IMG/VR virus record: IMGVR_UViG_3300029787_000263
Location: 1-27,061 of that record
Direction: 5' to 3' (one strand)
Source: a virus
Length of the DNA stretch: 27,061 nucleotides
In this document: positions 1 to 5,752 of the stretch, one piece after another
Layout of the letters: each line of letters begins with the position of its first letter
Numbering within the stretch: the stretch's first letter is position 1
The notes under the pieces: generated by a model
What the model was told of the DNA's origin: nothing
Seen by the model: the letters and a program-made list of their open reading frames with translations, nothing else
Databases searched by the model: none
Program-made: the position numbers and the translations under genes

Positions 1-1
1 C

Positions 2-28
2 AAATACGCTGATCCAATCTTTGCTTAA
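2..28 (+). CDS. C-terminal end of an upstream gene (partial)
   Basis: Reading the frame that ends in TAA at 26-28 gives a C-terminus KYADPIFA followed by stop, and this stop shares its last base with the ATG at 28 (TAATG). The same stop/start arrangement recurs at two other junctions in this window, which supports a real gene end. Only eight residues are visible, so the product cannot be named; in T4-like cyanophages a structural or morphogenesis gene would be expected here. Confidence 0.45.
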   Translation, partial: KYADPIFA

Positions 29-933
29 TGTCCTTTCTTTATTCGTTATTACTTTTGATTATGCCACTCACACACATTGAACATCCAGAAGATACGATCC
101 TTACAGGGGATCTATCCGCTCTTGAGTGCATGGGCAGTAAAGGTAATCTATCAGCAAAAATTGATGGGTCGCCCGCTGTCGTATGGGGAAACGATCCGAA
201 AGATGGTCGTTTTTTCGTTGGTACGAAGTCCGTTTTTAATAAGCGTAATCCAAAGTTAATGAAGTCGTATGATGACATAGACGCAAATTATGAAGGTGCA
301 TTACATGAAATACTTACAGCGTGTTTCCGTTGGTTGCCTTCCAGAGATAAAAGCATATATCAGGGGGATTTTATTGGTTTCGGTGGCAGTAATACATGGA
401 CACCCAACACCCTAACTTATACTATCCCCACAGTGGCAAGTGAGCAGATCGTAATTGCACCGCATACAGAATACTATGAGAACAGACCGTACCCACTACA
501 TAATAATCTATCAGACAGAAGCGGGTTTGTCAAGTTCATTCGCCCAGAGGTTGCAGAAGGGGATCTATGTGAACTTCGCTCCCTGATCCAGTTTGCCCAG
601 ATATTCGCAAAGACAGTTGACTTTTTAGAAGATGATAAAGAGGTAGCAGCACTTAAGAAGGAATTAAATTCGTATATTCGTGAAGGTAAAGAGATAAAAC
701 CACAGGAGTTTGCTAATAGTCGCTTGGTGTTCTTATGGAAATTAATATCATCTCTGAAGGAAGATTATATGGACACTTGTAAAGTAGATGATGAATTACA
801 GGCAACGCTACACGGGGAACAGCATGAAGGCGAAGGGTTTGTAAAGTTTAATGAGTGGGGACATATCAAATTAGTGAGGAGGGGTTCGTTCAGTTATGCA
901 AACTTTAACAACCCTCGGTTCGTTCGTTCGTGA
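28..933 (+). CDS. Nucleotidyltransferase/ligase-fold protein (KxDG motif)
   Basis: The 301-aa product has the ordered motifs of the covalent nucleotidyltransferase superfamily (DNA ligases, RNA ligases, capping enzymes). Motif I is AKIDGSP with the candidate nucleotidyl-accepting Lys44, a motif III-like segment is YQGDFIGF (111-118), motif IV is EGFVKF (269-274), and a motif V-like KLVRR is at 281-285. Family knowledge says such proteins transfer AMP or GMP to the lysine and then to a nucleic-acid 5' end. Whether this one ligates DNA or RNA, or is inactive, cannot be read from sequence, and no C-terminal OB domain is seen. Two starts are possible. ATG 28 overlaps the upstream stop (TAATG) but gives a hydrophobic leader; ATG 61 gives MPLTHIEHPED, which looks more like a natural soluble N-terminus. 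The gene is clearly richer in G+C than the large genes downstream. Similar proteins of unknown function occur in marine T4-like phages. Confidence 0.75.
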   Translation: MSFLYSLLLLIMPLTHIEHPEDTILTGDLSALECMGSKGNLSAKIDGSPAVVWGNDPKDGRFFVGTKSVFNKRNPKLMKSYDDIDANYEGALHEILTACFRWLPSRDKSIYQGDFIGFGGSNTWTPNTLTYTIPTVASEQIVIAPHTEYYENRPYPLHNNLSDRSGFVKFIRPEVAEGDLCELRSLIQFAQIFAKTVDFLEDDKEVAALKKELNSYIREGKEIKPQEFANSRLVFLWKLISSLKEDYMDTCKVDDELQATLHGEQHEGEGFVKFNEWGHIKLVRRGSFSYANFNNPRFVRS

Positions 934-1008
934 ATCAGCAGCGGTATATATAATTTTCAAGGTACCGTTAGTCTACAAAGTGTTACGAAAGCGAGTTAAA
1001 TCTAACCC

Positions 1009-1037
1009 TTGACTTTCAAAAATTTTCCCGCTACTAT
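1009..1037 (+). promoter_or_regulatory. Sigma70-type promoter upstream of the AbrB-like gene
   Basis: TTGACT (1009-1014, 5/6 match to the -35 consensus) is followed after exactly 17 bases by TACTAT (1032-1037, 4/6 match to -10). An alternative -10, TATAAT at 1037-1042, would need a 22-base spacer and is less likely. The site sits in the 131-base gene-free stretch 934-1064, just before the AbrB-like gene. No convincing terminator hairpin was seen in that stretch. Confidence 0.55.
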
Positions 1038-1064
1038 ATAATCTGATAAAGGTTGATAGTCATT

Positions 1065-1244
1065 ATGAAAAAATTTTCTGGTAAAATTTTTAGCACAGTA
1101 GAGATTGATCCAGTAAGCGACGAGTACATTACCAAAATTCCAGAATCCATTATTAATGAAATGGCATGGTATGAGGACACTGAACTAGAGTGGACGTTTG
1201 ACGGTGATGCCCTAATTATCAAAGAAAAGGAAGATGACGACTAA
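1065..1244 (+). CDS. AbrB/MazE-like small protein
   Basis: The 59-aa product has the signature of the SpoVT-AbrB swapped-hairpin fold: a central IPESIINEMAWYED segment, then a beta strand (LEWTFDGDALIIK) and an acidic tail. AbrB-fold proteins are usually small dimeric DNA binders or antitoxins. Here a DNA-binding regulator is a reasonable inference, but no toxin gene is adjacent. The ATG at 1065 is preferred because it gives MKKFSGK with an AAAGG about 12 bases upstream; an in-frame TTG at 1053 would add only four residues. The last 11 bases overlap the next gene, which implies translational coupling. Short AbrB-like proteins are common in T4-like cyanophages, and their targets are unknown to me. 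Confidence 0.7.
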   Translation: MKKFSGKIFSTVEIDPVSDEYITKIPESIINEMAWYEDTELEWTFDGDALIIKEKEDDD

Positions 1245-1416
1245 CACAGAAACAAAGTCTTATCACATATACATTGAGGATAAATGTATATTCAAAAATT
1301 TAAATCAAAGCGAGTTTGAATTAATTTGGAGTAAATTATATACATCTTACCATACAGAAGATATTACATACTCGGAGGTTACAGATACGGATATTACACA
1401 TGAACATTCTTATTGA
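1234..1416 (+). CDS. Small conserved phage protein, paralogue of the 55-aa gene
   Basis: The ATG at 1234 lies inside the preceding gene and overlaps it by 11 bases. The 60-aa product begins with a beta-like stretch YHIYIEDK, then FKNLNQSEFELIW, probably strand-turn-helix. It aligns by eye with the 55-aa protein encoded at 2222-2389: both have YxIxI[DE], then FxNL, then a [QE][YF]-centred helix and a C-terminal I..(S/T)E[IV]. I recognise this as a cyanophage-type small protein with no assigned function. The tail is rich in T, E and D. Its 3' end carries the -35 element of the next promoter. Confidence 0.7.
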   Translation: MTTNTETKSYHIYIEDKCIFKNLNQSEFELIWSKLYTSYHTEDITYSEVTDTDITHEHSY

Positions 1417-1441
1417 CATTGTATAGATAATGTTGTATGAT
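1413..1441 (+). promoter_or_regulatory. Near-consensus sigma70 promoter for the glycosyltransferase-like gene
   Basis: TTGACA (1413-1418, 6/6) is followed after exactly 17 bases by TATGAT (1436-1441, 5/6). The -35 overlaps the stop codon of the preceding gene. Transcription would start near 1448, giving a very short leader before the ATG at 1464. This is the best host-type promoter in the window. Confidence 0.75.
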
Positions 1442-1463
1442 ATGAATGTAATTAAAAATCATT

Positions 1464-2222
1464 ATGGCCAAAGGATTTACAGTTAAAGCAAAGACCCCAA
1501 AGAAAACACAAAAAGCCCCAGAGTGGGACTACGATAAAGCAAAAGAAATTATGAGAGGAAAGACAGTAGTGTTCTGTCTACCTGGTAGAGGAGTTTCATA
1601 TACATTTCTAAAAAGTTTTGTACAGTTATGTTTTGATCTCGTACAAAACGGATCAAGTATACAGATATCACAAGATTATTCATCAATGGTAAATTTCGCC
1701 CGATGTAAATGTCTGGGTGCTAACGTTCTTCGAGGACCTGATCAATTACCTTGGGATGGTAAGTTAAACTATGACTATCAGTTATGGATTGACTCTGATA
1801 TTGTTTTCAACTCTGAAAAGTTCTATCAGATTGTATTAATGGAAAAAGATATCGCAGCAGGATGGTATTGTACAGAAGATGGTAAGACAACTTCAGTTGC
1901 ACACTGGTTAGAGGAAGAAGACTTCCGTGCAAGTGGTGGTGTGATGAATCATGAAACAATTGAAAGTATCAGTAAGAGAAAGAAACCATTCACAGTAGAC
2001 TATACAGGTTTTGGTTGGTTACTGATTAAGAAAGGTGTCTTTGAGCACAACGAAATCAAGTATCCGTGGTTCGCACCCAAGATGCAAGTATTTGAATCTG
2101 GCGAAGTACAGGATATGTGTGGCGAAGACGTATCTTTCTGTCTTGATGCCAAGGAAGCAGGATTTGAAATATGGTGCGATCCTCGTGTACGTGTCGGTCA
2201 TGAGAAGACTAGAGTGATTTAA
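1464..2222 (+). CDS. GT-A-fold glycosyltransferase-like protein
   Basis: The 252-aa product looks like a compact GT-A nucleotide-sugar transferase. A beta strand and turn TVVFCLPGRG (34-43) opens the Rossmann-like half. WIDSDIVF carries a DxD motif (DSD at 110-112), which in this fold binds metal and the nucleotide sugar. GED at 220-222 is positioned like the acidic acceptor/catalytic element, and GHEK near the C-terminus (245-248) fits the terminal metal-ligand histidine seen in related enzymes. The first 20 residues are basic and probably disordered. It is a stand-alone gene behind its own strong promoter, and its stop overlaps the next start (TAATG). Marine T4-like phages often carry such a gene near gp25. 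The acceptor is unknown: virion protein, host lipopolysaccharide and phage DNA are all possible. Confidence 0.75.
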   Translation: MAKGFTVKAKTPKKTQKAPEWDYDKAKEIMRGKTVVFCLPGRGVSYTFLKSFVQLCFDLVQNGSSIQISQDYSSMVNFARCKCLGANVLRGPDQLPWDGKLNYDYQLWIDSDIVFNSEKFYQIVLMEKDIAAGWYCTEDGKTTSVAHWLEEEDFRASGGVMNHETIESISKRKKPFTVDYTGFGWLLIKKGVFEHNEIKYPWFAPKMQVFESGEVQDMCGEDVSFCLDAKEAGFEIWCDPRVRVGHEKTRVI

Positions 2223-2389
2223 TGGATCGCTACTACATCACGATAGATGGTAGAGGTGGATTTGATAACCTTTCGGAATCACAATATTTTGATATTATGA
2301 ACGACTTGGCAATCGAATTCTACCGCACAGGTTTTCCAAGACCTGATCAAATACACACAGAAATTAAAAAAGAGAATTATGGCAACTAG
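2222..2389 (+). CDS. Small conserved phage protein (55 aa)
   Basis: The ATG shares its A with the stop of the glycosyltransferase-like gene (TAATG at 2220-2224), and the ORF ends at TAG 2387-2389. The product starts MDRYYITIDGRGGF and continues NLSESQYFDIMNDLA, a probable beta hairpin followed by a helix. It aligns by eye with the 60-aa protein at 1234-1416, so the two are probably ancient paralogues. The tight overlaps on both sides argue that it is a real gene in a translationally coupled chain. Function unknown. Confidence 0.65.
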   Translation: MDRYYITIDGRGGFDNLSESQYFDIMNDLAIEFYRTGFPRPDQIHTEIKKENYGN

Positions 2390-2519
2390 ATTTGCAATGA
2401 CTGGTACGACCATTGAGTCAAAACCGAAAAAAACTCGTCAAGGTCGGGGAAAGCACTCGAAATACTCGGCAACGTCCCGTAACTCGGCTCGTAAAAGGTA
2501 TAGAGGGCAGGGAAAGTGA
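2379..2519 (+). CDS. Very basic 46-aa conserved phage protein
   Basis: The ATG overlaps the end of the 55-aa gene by 11 bases, with AAGAGA just upstream as a ribosome binding site. The product has 14 Lys/Arg residues out of 46 and only one acidic residue, with the core KPKKTRQGRGKHSKYSATS and a C-terminal RKRYRGQGK. I recognise this as a strongly conserved small protein of T4-like cyanophages. Its composition suggests nucleic-acid binding, or a ribosomal-protein-like or packaging role, but that is inference. It is predicted to be unstructured in isolation. Confidence 0.7.
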   Translation: MATRFAMTGTTIESKPKKTRQGRGKHSKYSATSRNSARKRYRGQGK

Positions 2520-2668
2520 ACTGTTGGCACTGCGGAACTCAATTGATATGGGGTGCCGATCACGATATGGAAGATATAAATGATGGAGAGGAGTCTGAAT
2601 ATGACTTCTTTTCTAATTTTACCTGTCCTAAATGTAAATCATACGTAGAAGTTTTTCATCATAGATAA
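2516..2668 (+). CDS. CxxC zinc-ribbon small protein, GTG start
   Basis: The start is GTG at 2516, overlapping the previous stop as GTGA. The 50-aa product begins MNCWHCG and has a second pair CPKC, so Cys3, Cys6, Cys37 and Cys40 form a CxxC-x30-CxxC zinc ribbon. The linker is acidic (EDINDGEE). The stop overlaps the next ATG (TAATG at 2666-2670). Short zinc ribbons of this kind with a CWHCG start are familiar in T4-like cyanophages. A role in nucleic-acid or protein binding is plausible but not shown. Confidence 0.7.
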   Translation: MNCWHCGTQLIWGADHDMEDINDGEESEYDFFSNFTCPKCKSYVEVFHHR

Positions 2669-3369
2669 TGTCTTGTTTAATTGCGAACCTACCTTCTTAT
2701 GAGGTATGGGTAAGAAAAGAATACTTAACCGACCATCAGAGTGGTCATGGCGAATTTGTAAAAGGAGTATGGGTATCTGCGAAAAGTATACCTGGTAGGG
2801 CATTTTACTTTGAGACCTACTTACCAGAGTATGCTGCAATGTTTGATAAACTGCCGATTTCAGCGTTTTGCTCGGATCCAGAGACACCAACACCTGATAT
2901 GACACTTCATAATCTTCAGTTTTGGAACTGTATGGACTATGGAGTCGTTGCAGTACAGAAGCAATTCATCGGTTCGATGCACTATGAGGTGATGACAAGA
3001 GACTTTGGAACGCAAACTGGTACTTATATCTGTACTTTAGATAACTATCATCAAGATGTGGACGCAGTTGACTACTCTACAAGCGAACAACCTGCCGAAC
3101 ATAAGTCTCATAACCTACTTGAACTCGATAATGGGCAGTTTTGCCTCTATCCAAACAACAGAATGCGTATCTATGATAACAGTTTGACTCCAGAAACACC
3201 TAAAGTGCCTGATTTCAAAGTTTCAACAGTTTATTATCAAGTTGAGAACGGTCATGATCGTGATGGATTGGGTTCAGAAGAGAATTATTTCTGGCAAACA
3301 GCAAAAGAAAGGGCAATTGACATGAATGTAGGTGCTGGAAACACTGCTTTTGACATAAATTTGGGTTAA
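2668..3369 (+). CDS. Conserved cyanophage protein upstream of gp25, function unknown
   Basis: The 233-aa product starts MSCLIANLPSYEVWVRKEYL and has a compact N-terminal domain (about 1-115) rich in aromatic residues, including SIPGRAFYFETYLPEYAAM and LQFWNCMDYGV. A more polar C-terminal half (120-233) contains YYQVENGHDRDG. There is no signal peptide or membrane segment and I recognise no catalytic motif. The ATG shares a base with the stop of the zinc-ribbon gene, so translation is probably coupled. The gene ends 53 bases before gp25, and the late promoter lies in that gap. I recall homologues in this same position in T4-like cyanophages, annotated as hypothetical. Its location suggests a baseplate or assembly role, but that is positional inference only. 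Confidence 0.65.
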   Translation: MSCLIANLPSYEVWVRKEYLTDHQSGHGEFVKGVWVSAKSIPGRAFYFETYLPEYAAMFDKLPISAFCSDPETPTPDMTLHNLQFWNCMDYGVVAVQKQFIGSMHYEVMTRDFGTQTGTYICTLDNYHQDVDAVDYSTSEQPAEHKSHNLLELDNGQFCLYPNNRMRIYDNSLTPETPKVPDFKVSTVYYQVENGHDRDGLGSEENYFWQTAKERAIDMNVGAGNTAFDINLG

Positions 3370-3392
3370 AAATAATTTTTAGTTGAAACTGA

Positions 3393-3400
3393 CATAAATA
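3393..3400 (+). promoter_or_regulatory. T4-type late promoter (CATAAATA) before gp25
   Basis: CATAAATA lies 22 bases before the gp25 ATG, in the 53-base gap after the preceding gene. The T4 late promoter is a -10-only element, TATAAATA, read by RNA polymerase carrying the phage sigma gp55, and marine relatives use NATAAATA. It probably starts the baseplate operon. Confidence 0.7.
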
Positions 3401-3422
3401 AAACAAGAAAACTCATATTCTG

Positions 3423-3824
3423 ATGGCAGTTACACGAATATCTCAAGGATTTAAGGATATTAGTCTGTCTTTTGAACCTCATCCAGTAACAAAAGACATT
3501 ACTATAATCAAAAATGAGAACGCAATCAAGCGTTCGATAAGAAATTTAGTGCAAACTATTCCCACAGAGCGATTTTTTCAACCAATTATTGGTTCAGGTG
3601 TTCGAGAGAGTCTATTTGACTTTGTAGATTTCGGAACAGCATCAGTAATTCAGAAAGAAATCGAAACTGTGATTGAAAACTTTGAACCAAGAGTCGATAA
3701 TGTCAATGTGGAGGCAATTGCTCGTCCAGATGACAACGAATTCGAGGTAAATGTCTATTTTAACATCGTTGGAAGTGAGTTCCCGACCCAAGAATACACA
3801 TTTATGCTAGAAGCAACAAGGTAA
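3423..3824 (+). CDS. gp25: gp25-like baseplate wedge subunit
   Basis: The 133-aa length matches T4 gp25 (132 aa), the lysozyme-like baseplate wedge protein of the GPW/gp25 family. The protein has the family layout: an N-terminal strand region (DISLSFEPHP), KNENAIKRSIRNLVQTIPTERFF at about 28-50 with the conserved helix followed by the R-F-x-P loop, and a C-terminal beta unit (FEVNVYFNIVG). In T4, gp25 binds the gp6-gp7-gp53 wedge and helps nucleate the sheath. The next gene is gp6, as expected. The ORF ends TR-stop, and the AAGG inside those last codons is the ribosome binding site of gp6. Confidence 0.93.
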   Translation: MAVTRISQGFKDISLSFEPHPVTKDITIIKNENAIKRSIRNLVQTIPTERFFQPIIGSGVRESLFDFVDFGTASVIQKEIETVIENFEPRVDNVNVEAIARPDDNEFEVNVYFNIVGSEFPTQEYTFMLEATR

Positions 3825-3828
3825 TATG
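3815..3828 (+). promoter_or_regulatory. gp25/gp6 coupling junction with ribosome binding site
   Basis: AACAAGGTAATATG contains the last codons of gp25 (ACA AGG TAA), one spacer base and the gp6 ATG. AAGG is the Shine-Dalgarno sequence, four bases from the start. The same 14 bases recur at 5739-5752 at the gp6/giant gene junction. Confidence 0.7.
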
Positions 3829-5748
3829 CCTTTTACCAAATTTTCAAACCTAGATTTCGATCAAATTAAGACATCGATCAAAGATTACATCCGTTCAAGT
3901 TCAGATTTTACTGATTTTGACTTTGAGGGATCAAATTTATCTGTTTTAATTGATACTTTAGCATATAATACGTATATTACGGCTTTTAATTCAAATATGG
4001 TCGTAAATGAGTCATTTTTAGACTCTGCAGTTTTAAGAGAGAACGTAGTTTCGCTTGCAAGAAATATAGGTTATGTACCACGCTCCAGAACCGCTGCAAA
4101 AGCAGATATTACATTTCCAGTATCAATCAATACCACTACATATGACACCGCTACAGTGACCTTAAAGGCAGGTTTAGTGTGTTTAGCAAGTTCAGTCGAA
4201 GATTCATATACTTTTTCAATTTCTGAAGATATTACAACTACAGTTGTCAATGGAGTTGCAACTTTTGGTACTTCTGATGCTCCAGTTTCAGTTTATCAAG
4301 GAACTTATGTACAACAAACGTTTGTAGTTGATGGATCATTAGATCAAAGATTCATTATTGATAATGCTTTTGTGGATAGTTCTACAATTGTTGTTTATGT
4401 AAAGGGTTCATCTGATGCAGGACGAGGATTACAATATTCCAAGGTAGATAATATTGTTGGTGTAACAGGAACTTCATTAACTTACTTAATTCAAGAAGTT
4501 CAAGATCAAAGATATGAATTATTATTCGGAGATGGTGTTTTTGGTAAAAAATTAGAAAATGATACCGAAATTACTGTTGGTTATATTATTACCGATGGGA
4601 AAGATGGAAATGGTCCTTCTAATTTTTCATATTCAGGAACAATTACAGATTCTCTTGAAAATATCATACCTCCTTCTTCACTTCCTTTAATTACAACAGT
4701 CTCAAAGGCATCTAATGGTGGTGAAATCGAATCTATTGACTCTGTTAAGTATTTTGCTCCTAGACTTTACTCGGCACAGTATAGAGCAGTTACAGGAAGA
4801 GATTATGAAGCAATAATTCAAAATATTTACCCAAACACTGAAAGTGTTTCTGTTGTTGGAGGAGAAGAATTAGATCCACCAGAATTTGGAACAGTATTAA
4901 TTACAATCAAACCAAAAAATGGTGATTATGTATCTGATTTTGATAAACAACTCATTTTAGCAGATTTAAAGAATTATTCACTTGCAGGAATCAATCAAAA
5001 AATACTTGATCTTAAATTACTTTATGTTGAACTTGAATCTTTTGTATATTATGATGCATCAAAAGTTAGTAACGTAAATGCACTGAAAACAAGAATTACA
5101 GAAGGTCTTACAACATATTCTAAATCAACTGATGTAAATAAATTTGGTGGTAGATTTAAATATAGTAAGGCATTGAATATTATTGATGATATTGATACTG
5201 CAATCACTTCAAACATCACAAGAGTTAAAATAAGAAGAAATTTAAGAGCAGTTTTAAATTCATTTGCTCAATATGAACTTTGTTTTGGTAATAAATTTAG
5301 AATCAATCAAGAAGGTAAAAATATTAAGAGTACTGGATTTACTATTGAAGGTGAAAATGAAATAGTATATATTACTGATATTCCAAATAAAAATTCAAGT
5401 GGTAATCTTGATGGATCAGGAAAAGGTGTTTTATCAATTATAAGAGAGGACTCATTAAAAAATGTTGTAGTTGTAGTTAAGTCTGCTGGAACTGTTGACT
5501 ATACTCACGGTGAAATTACACTTACTACTGTTAATATCACATCTACAGTACAGGAAAATAACGTAATTGAAATGCAAGCATTCCCAGATTCAAATGATGT
5601 TGTTGGATTGAAGGATTTATATCTCGATTTTAGCATCTCCAGTACTACCATAAATATGGTTAAGGATACAATTACATCAGGTGAACAAATATCAGGTGTA
5701 GGGTTCAAGGTCACTTCCAGTTATTCAAACGGAGCATTAACAAGGTAA
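3826..5748 (+). CDS. gp6: gp6-like baseplate wedge subunit
   Basis: The 640-aa product matches T4 gp6 (660 aa) in length and in position between gp25 and the gp7 slot. The N-terminal region has the family's conserved block: FSNLDFDQIKTSIKDYI, then DFEGSNLSVLIDTLAYNTY, then NESFLDSAVLRENVVSLAR, then IGYVPRSRTAA (about residues 5-90). A mid region QRYELLFGDGVFGKKL (about 225-240) and RAVTGRDYEAIIQNIYPNT (about 318-336) are the baseplate-J-like features. In T4, gp6 dimers form the inner ring that links the six wedges. The C-terminal part (about 500-640) is a beta-rich extension. The ORF ends in TR-stop with the gene 7-slot start two bases after the stop. CATAAATA at 5649-5656 inside its 3' end may be a late promoter for the next gene. 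Confidence 0.93.
   Translation: MPFTKFSNLDFDQIKTSIKDYIRSSSDFTDFDFEGSNLSVLIDTLAYNTYITAFNSNMVVNESFLDSAVLRENVVSLARNIGYVPRSRTAAKADITFPVSINTTTYDTATVTLKAGLVCLASSVEDSYTFSISEDITTTVVNGVATFGTSDAPVSVYQGTYVQQTFVVDGSLDQRFIIDNAFVDSSTIVVYVKGSSDAGRGLQYSKVDNIVGVTGTSLTYLIQEVQDQRYELLFGDGVFGKKLENDTEITVGYIITDGKDGNGPSNFSYSGTITDSLENIIPPSSLPLITTVSKASNGGEIESIDSVKYFAPRLYSAQYRAVTGRDYEAIIQNIYPNTESVSVVGGEELDPPEFGTVLITIKPKNGDYVSDFDKQLILADLKNYSLAGINQKILDLKLLYVELESFVYYDASKVSNVNALKTRITEGLTTYSKSTDVNKFGGRFKYSKALNIIDDIDTAITSNITRVKIRRNLRAVLNSFAQYELCFGNKFRINQEGKNIKSTGFTIEGENEIVYITDIPNKNSSGNLDGSGKGVLSIIREDSLKNVVVVVKSAGTVDYTHGEITLTTVNITSTVQENNVIEMQAFPDSNDVVGLKDLYLDFSISSTTINMVKDTITSGEQISGVGFKVTSSYSNGALTR
5649..5656 (+). promoter_or_regulatory. 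Candidate internal late promoter (CATAAATA) upstream of the giant gene
   Basis: CATAAATA lies in the gp6 coding sequence, 93 bases before the giant gene ATG. It matches the NATAAATA late consensus and is one of only four such sites seen on the plus strand. It is also the centre of a short palindrome (ACCATAAATATGGT). Being inside a coding region in AT-rich DNA, it could be chance. Confidence 0.35.
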
Positions 5749-5752
5749 TATG
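5739..5752 (+). promoter_or_regulatory. gp6/giant gene coupling junction with ribosome binding site
   Basis: AACAAGGTAATATG is identical to the gp25/gp6 junction. The AAGG within the last gp6 codons serves the ATG at 5750. Confidence 0.7.

Noticed and set aside
39-278. Minus-strand open frame opposite the ligase-like gene, and a second plus frame at 77-259
   Set aside because: Both lie wholly within a gene with clear ligase motifs and have no plausible start context or recognisable product.
918-932. Short TTCG tandem repeat at the end of the ligase-like gene
   Set aside because: Only about three units; it may be slip-prone but there is no evidence of phase variation.
945-954. TATATATAAT between the ligase-like and AbrB-like genes as a promoter
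   Set aside because: No -35 at a suitable distance and it does not fit the late core ATAAATA; the site at 1009-1037 is better supported.
1053-1064. TTG start four codons upstream of the AbrB-like ATG
   Set aside because: The ATG at 1065 gives the typical MKKF start and better spacing; the TTG adds nothing conserved.
934-1064. tRNA or small RNA gene in the longest gene-free stretch
   Set aside because: No cloverleaf, T-loop (GTTCRA) or strong stem was found; only weak 4-bp stems such as GTTA/TAAC are present.
5647-5660. ACCATAAATATGGT palindrome as an operator or terminator
   Set aside because: It lies in the gp6 coding sequence, is AT-rich, lacks a following T-run, and is explained by codons plus a possible late promoter core.
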